Source: Aldehydirespirator sp965116665
GTDB lineage: Bacteria; Actinomycetota; Acidimicrobiia; Acidimicrobiales; Aldehydirespiratoraceae
Assembly: GCA_965116665.1 (NCBI GenBank)
Contig: OZ220709.1
Location: 992,001 to 1,056,000, forward strand
Direction: 5' to 3'
Length of the DNA stretch: 64,000 nt
The notes below the pieces were generated by a model. The model made no database searches. It was not told the DNA's origin and saw only the letters and a list, made by a program, of their open reading frames with translations. How positions within the stretch are numbered: position 1 is the stretch's first letter; the number at the start of each line of letters is the position of its first letter. Position numbers and translations under genes: made by a program. Below, one piece after another: positions 33,401 to 41,336 of this stretch.

Positions 33401-34170
33401 TTGGCGATCTGCTCGTCGTAGCGCTCCACGAAGTCGGCGAAGTCGAGCGTGTCGGCGTCGCGGATGCACGGCACCATCAACGAGCGGGTGCCGTCGTCGC
33501 GGGCGATGTCGACCGCGATCCCGAGGCCGATGTGATCGGGTCGCACGATCCTCGGCCTGCCCGCCGAGTCGGTGACGTAGATGTTGTTCATCGCCGGGAC
33601 GGTGTCGGTAATGGCTCGCACCACGGCGTAGCCGATGAGGTGCGTGAACGAGATCTTCTTGACCATCTTCCGGCCGAGGTGGCCGTTGATGATCTTGCGG
33701 TTGACCTCGAGGAGTTTGGCCGGCACCTCGCGGAAGCTGGTGGCCGTGGGAACGGCCAGGCTGGCCTCCATGTTCGACACGATCCGGGCTCCGACCCCCT
33801 TGATCGGTTCGCCGATCTGAGCATCGTCGCCGGCAGGCTCAGCCTTCGCCGAGCGCGGTCGTGGCTGCCGGCCGGCATCCGGCGGGGCTGCTCCCGCCGC
33901 GGGGCCCCGGGCCGGGGCCGCGCCGGCGATCGGTGTACTGGGCGCGGTCACGTCGGTGGCGGTGGTGTCGATGGTGGTGCGGGACGCGCTGGCCCCGGCC
34001 GGAGGGTCGGCCCTGGCGACTGGCGAGTCCGGCGTCTCGCCCTCGAACAGGGCCCGCCAGGCCTCGTCGACCGAGGCGGGGTCGGCCGCCCACAGGTCGC
34101 GCATCTCGTCGACGACCCAGGCATTGGCGCCCAGGTCGTCGCCCGGCTCGGCACGGATCGAGTCAGTCAC
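30424..34170 (-). CDS. kgd: Multifunctional 2-oxoglutarate decarboxylase/dehydrogenase (E2-E1 fusion)
   Basis: A 1248-residue enzyme of the actinobacterial Kgd/SucA type, which decarboxylates 2-oxoglutarate with thiamine diphosphate at the TCA cycle. After an N-terminal E1 leader (WVVDEMRDLWAADPASVDEAW) and an Ala/Pro linker, a succinyltransferase-like domain lies at about residues 110-360, including the STYDHRVIQG active-site segment. The E1 part follows, with GMAHRGRLNVLVNL, PSHLEAVDPVVVG and VHGDAAFAGQGVVAETFNL. Length matches mycobacterial Kgd (about 1230). The start is GTG 34170 (MTDSIRAEPGDD); reading further upstream would only translate the 64-bp tandem repeat. Confidence 0.93.
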   Translation of the reverse strand: MTDSIRAEPGDDLGANAWVVDEMRDLWAADPASVDEAWRALFEGETPDSPVARADPPAGASASRTTIDTTATDVTAPSTPIAGAAPARGPAAGAAPPDAGRQPRPRSAKAEPAGDDAQIGEPIKGVGARIVSNMEASLAVPTATSFREVPAKLLEVNRKIINGHLGRKMVKKISFTHLIGYAVVRAITDTVPAMNNIYVTDSAGRPRIVRPDHIGLGIAVDIARDDGTRSLMVPCIRDADTLDFADFVERYDEQIAKIRENRLNADDMRGVTVTITNPGTIGTQQSVPRLMTGQGTIVGVGALAFPTEYEAADPSLLADLGVSKLVTISSTYDHRVIQGAESGLFLQRVHDLLLGADDFYDGAFRALHIPYSAVEWRRDFNPVDREAAMLEKQAKVNQLINQYRVRGHLIADLNPLRDKAPEMHAELDPATYGLTIWDLDREFLTGSETGIYATVGGTRRMKLGDLLGVLRDAYCRTVGVEYMHIQEPDEKRWIQEQIEGADTTLRSEDQRRILSQLNAAEALSSFLGTKYVGQKRFGLEGAESTVPLLDALLTCAADAPLAEVVMGMAHRGRLNVLVNLVGKSYHELFKEFEGAITEDQIQGSGDVKYHLGQIGAYESPSGKHLLVELAANPSHLEAVDPVVVGMARARMDNIPPDGSYGPYPVMPLLVHGDAAFAGQGVVAETFNLSLIRGYRVGGTIHLVINNQLGFTTTPDAARSTQYSTDVAKMVGAPIFHVNGDDPEACVRAARLAFAYRQRFKKDVVIDMICYRRHGHNEGDDPSYTLPEMYRRIDAKPTVRTQYRESLLKRGDISAEEADASLAEFREQLQAALDETRDASPGHNVRARRPPEPMGVLPHVRTSIDSVTVERVYQALNTVPEGFTVHPKLARQFEMRNKMFRAGEFDWGLGEAMAFGSLLMENTPVRLSGQDSRRGTFSHRHSTLVDYVTGEEYVPLSALCSADADLWIYDSLLSEYAALGFEYGYAVAKPEALVLWEAQFGDFANGAQIIIDQFIVAAEDKWDQHCGIVLLLPHGMEGQGPEHSSARIERFLILAAEDNMHVCQPTTAGQYFHLLRRQMIHRVRKPMILFAPKSLLRSKDARSKVADLSSGTFEEVLGDPAAEAGTLDAEAVTRVVFCTGKVGYAAMELRDERNAPLAVCRVEQLFPWPYGAVDYELRRYPNATEIVWLQEEPENMGAWNGIKGRLYEAHGDDYEIRRVSRPESGSPAGGSPTVHAQEQQDLLEAAVLA

Positions 34171-34221
34171 GGCAGCAATGCTAGTTGTCGGCAATGGCGG
34201 CAAGTAGGGGCGAACGGAGCC

Positions 34222-34429
34222 GGCCTCGCACGCTCGGTGGTGTTCCCGCTCTTGTTCGCTGCGACCTGAGGGCCGCTCGGGCCACGGCCTCGCACGCTCG
34301 GTGGTGTTCCCGCTCTTGTTCGCTGCGACCTGAGGGCCGCTCGGGCCACGGCCTCGCACGCTCGGTGGTGTTCCCGCTCTTGTTCGCTGCGACCTGAGGG
34401 CCGCTCGGGCCACGGCCTCGCACGCTCGG
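34222..34429 (+). repeat. 64-bp tandem repeat array (about 3.25 units)
   Basis: Three full 64-bp units start at 34222, 34286 and 34350, and a 16-bp partial fourth starts at 34414. The units are identical as far as I can see. Each contains CCCGCTCTTGTTCGCTGCG and GGCCGCTCGGGCCACGGCC, the core of the MITE-like element found at 22.96 and 50.5 kb. The array fills most of the 293-bp gap between the divergent kgd and ExoIII genes. The frames that cross it are not genes. Confidence 0.97.
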
Positions 34430-34449
34430 CCTCTGGGCGGTATAGGGGG

Positions 34450-34455
34450 TATAGG
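34450..34455 (+). promoter_or_regulatory. -10 box TATAGG of a probably leaderless ExoIII transcript
   Basis: TATAGG (a second one lies at 34441) ends 8 bp before GTG 34464, with no ribosome-binding site between. In actinobacteria this spacing usually marks a leaderless mRNA that starts at or next to the start codon. There is no clear -35 box because the tandem repeat ends just upstream. Confidence 0.4.
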
Positions 34456-34463
34456 GTCGGCCT

Positions 34464-35258
34464 GTGCGGGTCGTCACCTGGAACGTCAACTCCCTCAAGG
34501 CGCGGCTGGACCGGGTGCAGCGGTGGATCGAGGCCTTCTCGCCCGACGTGATGTGCCTGCAGGAGACCAAGCTCGCCGACGATGCCTTCCCGGCGCTGGC
34601 CTTCCAATCGCTCGGCTACGACTGCTTCCACAACGGCGAGGGCCGCTGGAACGGCGTGGCCGTGCTGAGCAGGGTGGGGCTCACCGATCCGATGGCCGGG
34701 TTCGGTGACGGCATCGCCCCCGACCCCGACGCCCGGCTGGCATGGGCCACCTGCGGAGGCGTGCGGGTGGCGTCGTGCTACGTGCCCAACGGCCGGGCCA
34801 TCGGACACGACCACTACCACTACAAGCTCGACTGGCTCCAGCGCCTGCGGGCCTCGCTGGACGTCCAGGCCGATCCCGGTGCGCCTGCGCTGATCTGTGG
34901 CGACTTCAACATCGCCCCCGACGACCGGGACGTGTACGACCCGGCCGCCTTCACCGACACCACTCACACCAGCGCGGCGGAGCGGGAGCGCCTCGCCGGC
35001 CTGCTCGAGTGGGGACTGGTCGACCTGTTCCGCGAGCAGCACGCCGGCGAGGGGCTGTTCACATGGTGGGACTACCGGGGCGGTGACTTCCACAAGCGCA
35101 AGGGCATGCGGATCGACCTCGCACTGGGCACCCCTGCCGTGGCCGAAGCGTCCCGCTTCGCGCTGATCGACCGCAACGAGCGCAAGGGTCCCAAGGATGA
35201 TCCGCCCAGCGACCACGCCCCGCTGTTCGTCGACCTCGACCTGAACGGGGAGGCCTGA
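34464..35258 (+). CDS. xthA: Exodeoxyribonuclease III (AP endonuclease)
   Basis: A 264-residue ExoIII-family enzyme that cleaves 5' to abasic sites and trims 3' ends in base-excision repair. VTWNVNSLKARLDRV (residues 4-18), CLQETKL with the metal-binding Glu, NGVAVLSR, LICGDFNIAP and the C-terminal PSDHAPLFVDL with catalytic Asp-His are all present. The start is GTG 34464 and is probably used on a leaderless message. The antiporter gene follows on the same strand after 50 bp. Confidence 0.92.
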   Translation: MRVVTWNVNSLKARLDRVQRWIEAFSPDVMCLQETKLADDAFPALAFQSLGYDCFHNGEGRWNGVAVLSRVGLTDPMAGFGDGIAPDPDARLAWATCGGVRVASCYVPNGRAIGHDHYHYKLDWLQRLRASLDVQADPGAPALICGDFNIAPDDRDVYDPAAFTDTTHTSAAERERLAGLLEWGLVDLFREQHAGEGLFTWWDYRGGDFHKRKGMRIDLALGTPAVAEASRFALIDRNERKGPKDDPPSDHAPLFVDLDLNGEA

Positions 35259-35308
35259 GGGGTGCTGACGCCACGGGACGGCTCGCCGACGGGGGAGGGG
35301 GCCGATCC

Positions 35309-37537
35309 GTGCTGACGCCACTGGACGAGCACGCCCTGCTCGTCTTCTGGACTCAGCTGCTGGTGCTGGTGGCCGCGGCCCGGGCCGCCGGCTACGGCAT
35401 GCGCCGGGTGGGGCTCCCGTCGGTGATCGGGCATCTGGCCGCCGGGGTGGTGCTGGGCCCCTCGGTGTTCGGGCAGGTCTGGCCCAGCGGCTTCGAGTGG
35501 TTCCTGCCCCACGAGGAGATCTCCTCGGGAGCCCTGTTCGCGGTCAGCTGGCTCGGCGTGGCTCTCCTGCTGGTGACGGCCGGATTCGAGACCGACCTCG
35601 CGCTGATCCGGCGTCTCGGGCGGGCCGCGGCCCTGGTCACCGGGTTCAGCCTGGTCGTGCCGCTGGCCGGAGGCCTGGTCACCGGCCTGCTGCTGCCCGA
35701 CGACTTCGTTGGCGGCGGAGCGGACCGGACCGTGTTCGCGCTGTTCGTCGCGGCCGCGCTGTCGGTGTCGGCGCTGGCGGTGATCGCCCGGATCCTGTCG
35801 GAGCTGGGGCTGATGAGGCGCGACTTCGGGCAGATCACGGTGGCCGCGGGCATGGCCAACGACGTGGTCGGCTGGGTGATGCTGGCCGTGTTCGCGGGGT
35901 TCGCATCCGCCGGGGAGGTGTCGGTCCCTGGGACGCTGCGGACCGTGCTGGGGCTCGCCGCGTTCCTGGCCCTGGCCATGACGCTGGGCCAACGAGCGGT
36001 CGACGCCAGCCTGCGCCGGATCCGGCGCGACGGCCCCAACCTGCGGGGCGCGCTCGGCATCGCGGTCATCACCATGCTGGTGTTCGGAGTGGCGACCCAG
36101 GCGCTCGGCATCGAGGCCGTGCTCGGCGCCTTCGTGGCCGGAGTGGTGCTGAACCGCTCCCGGTTCCAGCAGCACGAGGTCGAGCATCACATCGAGTCGC
36201 TCACCAACGCCTTCCTGGCCCCGGTGTTCTTCGCCATGGCCGGTCTCAGGGTCGATCTCTCCCTTCTCGGCGATGGCGAGGCGCTGGCCTGGGCGGGTGC
36301 CGTCATGGCGGTGGCGATAGTGGCCAAGTTCGCGGGCGCCTTTGTGGGGGCGAGGATGGCGGGGCAGTCCCAGCGGGCCGCGGTCGCGCTGGGAGCCGGG
36401 CTCAATGCCAGGGGCGCGCTGGAGATCGTGATCGCCTCGGTGGGCCTGTCGCTGGGCGTGTTCAGCGAGACGGCCTACACGGTGATCGTGATCGTGCCCC
36501 TGGTGACGTCGGTGTTCGCCGCGGTGAGCCTGCGGCTGGCGGTGCGCGACTGGATGGGATCACCCGCCGAGCGCGAGCGCCTGGAGCGCGAGGAGGCCCT
36601 GAGCCGGAACCTGGTGGTCCGATCGTCGCGGCTGCTGCTGCCTTCGAGGGCCGAGCCCGCCTCCATCGCGGCCGCTCAACTGATGCACTTCGCCTGGCCG
36701 GTACAGGTTCCCGCCACCGTGATCTCGGTGACGGCCGACAGCGGATCGGGCGCATCGTACGGATCCGACGGCGCGGCGGGCGGCCGATGGCCCGACATCA
36801 CCATCATCCGCAGCGTGCTCCACGGTCGCGATGTGGACCACCGCCAGGTGCGGGTGGCCAGCGGCGCCGGCGCTGTGGTCGCGTCGGCCATCGTGGCCGA
36901 GGCCCGTTTGGGCTACGGCGCGATTTGTGTCGGCGTGGCCGGCCGCCACGAGGGCCAGCTCTACTCGCCCATGGTCGACGAACTCCTGCTGCACTCGCCG
37001 TTGCCGGTGGTGATCGTGCGAAGGGCCGAGGGCCTCGAGACGCCCCTTCCGGGCGCCTTCACTCGTGCCATCGTCCCCGTCACCGGCACCCGGTCGTCCA
37101 GAGCCGCCCAGGAGGTGGCCTTCGGGGTGAGCGGGCAACTCGGCACCGAGGTGGTGTTGACCCACGTCGTGCAGAGGCGACGACCGCAGCTCCGGATGCT
37201 GCCGGCCCGGCTGGCCAGCACCAGGCTGGCGACCCGTGTGCTGGGCGAGGACCGCAGCGAGTCGGCCCGGCAGGTGGTGGACTCGCTCATGGAGTCGGCC
37301 CGGTCCCGGGGCTCGGAGATGGGCATCGACGCCCGCACGCTGGTACCGCAGGGCTCGTCGGTGGCGTCGACGCTGGTTGCGGTGGCCGAGGAGCAGCAGG
37401 CCGATCTGGTGGTGCTGGGGGCGTCGCTGCGCAACGTGGACGGGCGCCCCTTCCTCGGTCACACCGTCGAGACGGTGCTCGAGCGCTGCACCGCCAACGT
37501 CGCGGTGGTGGCCATGCCCCGCGCCGGATCCGGCTAG
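35309..37537 (+). CDS. CPA2-type cation/proton antiporter with C-terminal Usp-like domains
   Basis: A 742-residue membrane protein. Residues 1 to about 410 form a Na+/H+ (or K+/H+) exchanger with roughly 12 helices: GLPSVIGHLAAGVVLGPSVFG, GFETDLALIRRLGR, NDVVGW (conserved Asn-Asp) and NARGALEIVIASVG are characteristic. The cytosolic C-terminus holds two universal-stress-protein-like segments: a degenerate one (about 450-575) and a clearer one (about 590-740, ending GASLRNVDGRPFLGHTVETVL). Usp domains bind ATP and could gate transport. The start is GTG 35309. Confidence 0.87.
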   Translation: MLTPLDEHALLVFWTQLLVLVAAARAAGYGMRRVGLPSVIGHLAAGVVLGPSVFGQVWPSGFEWFLPHEEISSGALFAVSWLGVALLLVTAGFETDLALIRRLGRAAALVTGFSLVVPLAGGLVTGLLLPDDFVGGGADRTVFALFVAAALSVSALAVIARILSELGLMRRDFGQITVAAGMANDVVGWVMLAVFAGFASAGEVSVPGTLRTVLGLAAFLALAMTLGQRAVDASLRRIRRDGPNLRGALGIAVITMLVFGVATQALGIEAVLGAFVAGVVLNRSRFQQHEVEHHIESLTNAFLAPVFFAMAGLRVDLSLLGDGEALAWAGAVMAVAIVAKFAGAFVGARMAGQSQRAAVALGAGLNARGALEIVIASVGLSLGVFSETAYTVIVIVPLVTSVFAAVSLRLAVRDWMGSPAERERLEREEALSRNLVVRSSRLLLPSRAEPASIAAAQLMHFAWPVQVPATVISVTADSGSGASYGSDGAAGGRWPDITIIRSVLHGRDVDHRQVRVASGAGAVVASAIVAEARLGYGAICVGVAGRHEGQLYSPMVDELLLHSPLPVVIVRRAEGLETPLPGAFTRAIVPVTGTRSSRAAQEVAFGVSGQLGTEVVLTHVVQRRRPQLRMLPARLASTRLATRVLGEDRSESARQVVDSLMESARSRGSEMGIDARTLVPQGSSVASTLVAVAEEQQADLVVLGASLRNVDGRPFLGHTVETVLERCTANVAVVAMPRAGSG

Positions 37538-39282
37538 CCCGGGTCCATCCTCGCCTGACGGGCCCGGGCCACCCCCTGGAGGTTGCGGGTCCGCTGAGAC
37601 TCGGTGTCGGCCCGGCTCCGGGAGCTGCCGATCATCTCCAGCCACCGGGAGGGCTCCCGGTCGACGCTCTCGCCTCCCAGGTCCCGCCGGTCACACCACA
37701 GGACATGCAGTTCCTGCTCGGCCCGGGTCACGGCCACGTGCAGCAGCCGGCGCTCCTCGGCCAGGGCCGGCGCGGTGCGGGCGTGGGCGATGGGAACGTA
37801 GCCGTCCTCCATGCCCACTATGTGGACGACGGGCCACTCCAGTCCCTTGGCTGCATGGAAGGTCATGAGGTCGACGCCGTCGGAGGGCGCAGCGGCACGG
37901 TCGTCGGCCCGCAGCGCGGTGCGGAAGGCGGCGACGGTGGAGTCGGGATCCAAGCTCAGATGGTCGTTGGCGAATTCCAGGAACACTTCGACGGCCGCCC
38001 GCGCCCCGGGCGTGTCCCCGACCGGCAGCCCGTCCACTGGAACGGTGGCGGGATCGGGGTCGCGCAGCTCTCGGCCGGTCTCGGCCACGCAGGCGGCGAG
38101 GCTCGCACCGCCGGGCCACGCCCGGAGCAGGGCCGCGATCTCGGGCTTGCGGACCAGGCTGCGCTCACTCGGGGCTGCCACCGGGATGCCGTGACGCAGC
38201 AGAGCCCGCCGCAGCGGCTCGAGCTGCGCGTTGGTGCGGGCCAGCACCGCCTGGCGGCGCCACCGGGAGCCGGGCCGGTGGCGGTGCCGCACGGCCCGGG
38301 CCAGCACCGAGGGCTCGTCGGACCCGTCGCAGACGCCGACGGTGGGCTCGTCTCCCGACGGGCGCACCGCGGGCTGCGGCAAGCGGCCCAGCAACCGCCC
38401 GGCCGCGGCCAGCACCTCGGGCGTCGACCGGAAGTTGGTGCGCATGTGCAGCACCGCGCAGCCGGGCAGGTGCTCGCCGACGGCGTCAATGAGGCCGGGA
38501 TCGGCGCCGTTCCAGCCGTAGATGGCCTGGTCGGGGTCGCCGACCACCACCAGCGTCGAGTCCGGCCCCAGCCACGAGCGCAGCAGGGCGAACTGCAGTG
38601 GGTTGATGTCCTGGAACTCGTCGACGAGCACGTGCTGGTGCAGCCAGCGGTGCGCGGCGGCGTGCTTGGGCTCGGTGGCCATCAGGTCCAGGGAGCGGGC
38701 CAGCACGTCGTCGAAGTCGAGCACCCTTCGCCTGCTCTTGGCCGACTCGTAGTCGGCGTAGAGCTCAGCGAAGCGGTCGGCCCGGCCCCACGGCGGTCGG
38801 CGGCCCGCGGCCCGCGCCTCGGCCGCGTACTCCTCGGGGATGACGAGACGGGCCCGGCACCAGCCGATCTCGTTGACGATGTCGGTCACGGTGCCGCGGT
38901 CGGCCTTGGGCCGCAACTCGGCGATGAGCCCACCGGCGCTCTCGAGGATCCGGGGCGGCCGGCGGCCCGAGTCGGCGGCGTGGCGGCGGAGCTGGGCGAG
39001 CGCGACCGCATGGAACGTCCCCGCTCTCACCTCGTCGTTGAGGCCGAGCCTGCGGAGGCGGGACCGGAGCTCGCGGGCGGCCCGCCTGGTGAAGGTGACC
39101 GCGAGGGTGCGCCGGGGATCGGCCCGGCCCTGGCTGGCCTGCCAGGCGATGCGGCGGGTGAGGACCCGGGTCTTGCCCGAGCCGGCGCCGGCGATGATGC
39201 ACATCGGCGACGCCCGGGTCGTGACCGCGTCGCTCTGCTCGACGGTCAAGCCCTCCAGCAGCGGGTGTTCGGCTCCGGCCAC
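37534..39282 (-). CDS. UvrD/Rep-family ATP-dependent DNA helicase
   Basis: A 582-residue superfamily 1A helicase. Walker A AGAGSGKTRVL is at 31-41, TFTRRAARELR forms motif Ia, LVDEFQDINPLQ motif II, VVGDPDQAIYGWNGA motif III, FRSTPEVL motif IV, DLMTFHAAKGLEW motif V and RRLLHVAVTRA motif VI. It is shorter than UvrD/PcrA (about 720-770) and ends in a basic tail (RTRNLQGVARARQAR) in place of an HRDC domain. Its 3' end overlaps the antiporter's stop by 4 bp (convergent). Confidence 0.9.
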   Translation of the reverse strand: MAGAEHPLLEGLTVEQSDAVTTRASPMCIIAGAGSGKTRVLTRRIAWQASQGRADPRRTLAVTFTRRAARELRSRLRRLGLNDEVRAGTFHAVALAQLRRHAADSGRRPPRILESAGGLIAELRPKADRGTVTDIVNEIGWCRARLVIPEEYAAEARAAGRRPPWGRADRFAELYADYESAKSRRRVLDFDDVLARSLDLMATEPKHAAAHRWLHQHVLVDEFQDINPLQFALLRSWLGPDSTLVVVGDPDQAIYGWNGADPGLIDAVGEHLPGCAVLHMRTNFRSTPEVLAAAGRLLGRLPQPAVRPSGDEPTVGVCDGSDEPSVLARAVRHRHRPGSRWRRQAVLARTNAQLEPLRRALLRHGIPVAAPSERSLVRKPEIAALLRAWPGGASLAACVAETGRELRDPDPATVPVDGLPVGDTPGARAAVEVFLEFANDHLSLDPDSTVAAFRTALRADDRAAAPSDGVDLMTFHAAKGLEWPVVHIVGMEDGYVPIAHARTAPALAEERRLLHVAVTRAEQELHVLWCDRRDLGGESVDREPSRWLEMIGSSRSRADTESQRTRNLQGVARARQARMDPG

Positions 39283-39327
39283 CGCCTGACCCTAGAGCGC
39301 GGTGCTCGGTACTGTTTGGCGGTGTTC

Positions 39328-39666
39328 ATGATCGACGAGGTCCGGTTCGAGCGGCTCGTGGGCGAGGCCCTCGACTCGCTGCCACCGGAGTTGGGCGAAG
39401 TGATGGAGAACGTCGCGGTGGTGGTGGAGGACGCCCACCCCGATGAGGACCTCCTAGGGCTGTACGAGGGCGTGCCCCTGACCGAGCGGGCCGACTACGG
39501 CGGCATGGCCATGCCCGACCGGGTGACCGTCTACCGGTTGCCGATCTGCGCGGTCTGCGACAGCGAGGAGGAGCTGGTCGATCAGATCACCGTCACCGTC
39601 GTCCATGAGGTGGCCCACCACTTCGGCATCGACGACCACACGCTGGAGGAACTCGGCTGGGACTGA
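39328..39666 (+). CDS. Zincin-like metallopeptidase (DUF/TTHA0227 type)
   Basis: A 112-residue protein of the small zincin family (PF06262-like). The C-terminal half reads TVTVVHEVAHHFGIDDHTLEELGWD, giving the HExxH zinc motif with a following Asp-His. The preceding part (RFERLVGEALDSLPPELGEVMENVAVVVEDAHP) is the family N-terminus. The start is ATG 39328, or GTG 39322. Actual peptidase activity has not been established for the family. It is divergent from the helicase gene. Confidence 0.82.
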   Translation: MIDEVRFERLVGEALDSLPPELGEVMENVAVVVEDAHPDEDLLGLYEGVPLTERADYGGMAMPDRVTVYRLPICAVCDSEEELVDQITVTVVHEVAHHFGIDDHTLEELGWD

Positions 39667-39699
39667 CCGCTGCAGCTGTCGCCGGCGGTCGGGGCAGGT

Positions 39700-41217
39700 T
39701 CAAGCGAGACGGGGATAGCGGCTTCGGGGGCCCGCCTCGGCCCAGTCCATATGAGTGCGGACGTACTCGTTGGCCACGTCGCGCACCGGGTTGTAGTCCC
39801 ACGAATGCCTGTTCCCGGCTTCGGCCGCGGCGTGCAGGACCCGCCGCCGGCGCTGCGAACGCAGCACGCGCTCCCGTATCTCGGCGCTGTCCCAGCGGTC
39901 GGCCGTCTCGGCCGCGAAGGCGGCCGTCACCGCCGCGCAGTCGGGATCCCGGGCAAGGTTCGTGCGCTCCAGCGGGTCGGCCTCGACGTCGTAGAGCAAG
40001 GGGGGATCGGTGTCGCAGTGGATGTACTTGTGGCGGCCCCGGCGGATCATGAAGATCGGATGCGAGGTCATCTCGGCCATGTACTCACCGGTGGTCTCGT
40101 CGACCGGGTCGGTGCCGCCGGCGGCAAGCTCCCAGAGGCTGCGCCCGGCTCCGGCGGCGCCGAGCTCGGGCCAGGCTCCGCCGGAGGTGGCGAGATCCAG
40201 CAGGGTGGGCAGCAGGTCGAGGTGTGAGCAAGCGTTGGCCACCGTGTGGTTGGCAACACCGGGTCCGGCCATGATCAGCGGCACCCGGGCCGAGCGCTCG
40301 AAGAACGACATCTTGAAGAACGTTCCCCGGTCTCCCAGCATGTCGCCGTGGTCGCTGGTGGCGATGACCACGGTGTCGCCGATGCGCCCGGTCTCGTCCA
40401 GGATCTGCACGAGGCGGCCCACCCATGAGTCGAAGTAGCTCGTGTTGGCGTAGTAGCCGTGGCGGGCGTTGCGGCACTGGTCCTCCGTGTAGCCGACGGT
40501 GTCGGCCTCGATTCCCCGGCGGATCCGCAGGGTGTGGGGGTCCGACGCGTCGTCGGGCATCGGTTCGGGCAAGTCGATGTCGTCGTGGTCGTAGAGGTTC
40601 CACCACTCGGGCCGGGCGACGTAGGGGTCGTGGGGGTGAATGAACGACGCCACCAGGAAGAACGGCCGCTCGTCGGGGTCGCGGGCCAGGTCGTAGAGGC
40701 GGCGCGCCGCCGCGAACCCGACCTCCTCGTCATAGTCGATCTGGTAGGTGGCCAGTGCCTGGCCCGCCTCCGAGAGGCTGTCCATGTTGTGGTACCACTT
40801 GCCGATCCTGGTGTCCGGTTCGTCCCAGTTGGGGGTCCAGGCGAAGTCGGCCGGGTAGATGTCGGTGGTGAGGCGCTCACCGAAGCCGTGGAGCTGGTCG
40901 GGCCCCACGAAGTGCATCTTCCCCGAGAGGCACGTGCGGTAACCGGCCAGGGTCAGGTAGTGGGCGAGGGTCGGCACCGACGCCGGGAACTCTGCGGCGT
41001 TGTCCCATGCCCCGATGGCGGAGACGGGCTGTCCCGACAACATCGAGAAGCGAGCCGGGGCGCACAGCGGCGAGTGGCAGTAGGCCGCTTCGAAGCGCGC
41101 CCCCCGCTCAGCCAGAACGTTCATCGCGGGCGTGCTGACCAACGGATGGCCGTAGGCGCCGGTGAAGTGCGGTGCCAGCTGGTCGGCCATCACCAGCAGG
41201 ATGTTCGGCTGGCTCAT
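39700..41217 (-). CDS. betC: Sulfatase, choline-sulfatase-like
   Basis: A 505-residue type I sulfatase. The N-terminus NILLVMADQLAP supplies the metal-binding Asp and the site LCAPARFSML contains the C-x-P-x-R signature (Cys52 to Arg56), where Cys becomes formylglycine. SDHGDMLGDRG is the distal metal site. The C-terminus WDYNPVRDVANEYVRTH matches the choline-sulfatase tail seen in BetC proteins of about 500 aa, so choline-O-sulfate is the most likely substrate. No betaine genes are nearby, and no anaerobic sulfatase-maturing enzyme is in the window. No signal peptide is seen. Confidence 0.83.
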   Translation of the reverse strand: MSQPNILLVMADQLAPHFTGAYGHPLVSTPAMNVLAERGARFEAAYCHSPLCAPARFSMLSGQPVSAIGAWDNAAEFPASVPTLAHYLTLAGYRTCLSGKMHFVGPDQLHGFGERLTTDIYPADFAWTPNWDEPDTRIGKWYHNMDSLSEAGQALATYQIDYDEEVGFAAARRLYDLARDPDERPFFLVASFIHPHDPYVARPEWWNLYDHDDIDLPEPMPDDASDPHTLRIRRGIEADTVGYTEDQCRNARHGYYANTSYFDSWVGRLVQILDETGRIGDTVVIATSDHGDMLGDRGTFFKMSFFERSARVPLIMAGPGVANHTVANACSHLDLLPTLLDLATSGGAWPELGAAGAGRSLWELAAGGTDPVDETTGEYMAEMTSHPIFMIRRGRHKYIHCDTDPPLLYDVEADPLERTNLARDPDCAAVTAAFAAETADRWDSAEIRERVLRSQRRRRVLHAAAEAGNRHSWDYNPVRDVANEYVRTHMDWAEAGPRSRYPRLA

Positions 41218-41336
41218 GTGCAGACGCTAACCGCGGCCGCCGGGGTGCATGGGTCGGTTCAACATCCGCGGGTCTCCCGGCTGCCGCGTGTACGTTGCGA
41301 GCCGTAGTGCCGCTTAAGGCGCCCCAGGAGCCAGTC

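Noticed and set aside
30469..34269. A 1266-codon open frame on the plus strand, antisense to kgd
   Set aside because: It is the mirror of a very GC-rich gene with strong third-position bias. Its residues are low-complexity (Arg, Gly, His, Val) with no domain, and Kgd is unambiguous on the other strand.
34171..34413. An N-terminal extension of Kgd reaching 34413
   Set aside because: It translates the 64-bp tandem repeat as a repeated Arg/Gly/Ser peptide. GTG 34170 begins the family-like sequence.
34222..34429. A short CRISPR array
   Set aside because: The units are directly adjacent with identical sequence and no variable spacers, and no cas genes are present.
35497..39327. A long plus-strand frame overlapping the antiporter and the helicase
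   Set aside because: Only its last 112 codons (39328-39666) look like a real protein. The rest is out-of-frame antiporter sequence and antisense helicase.
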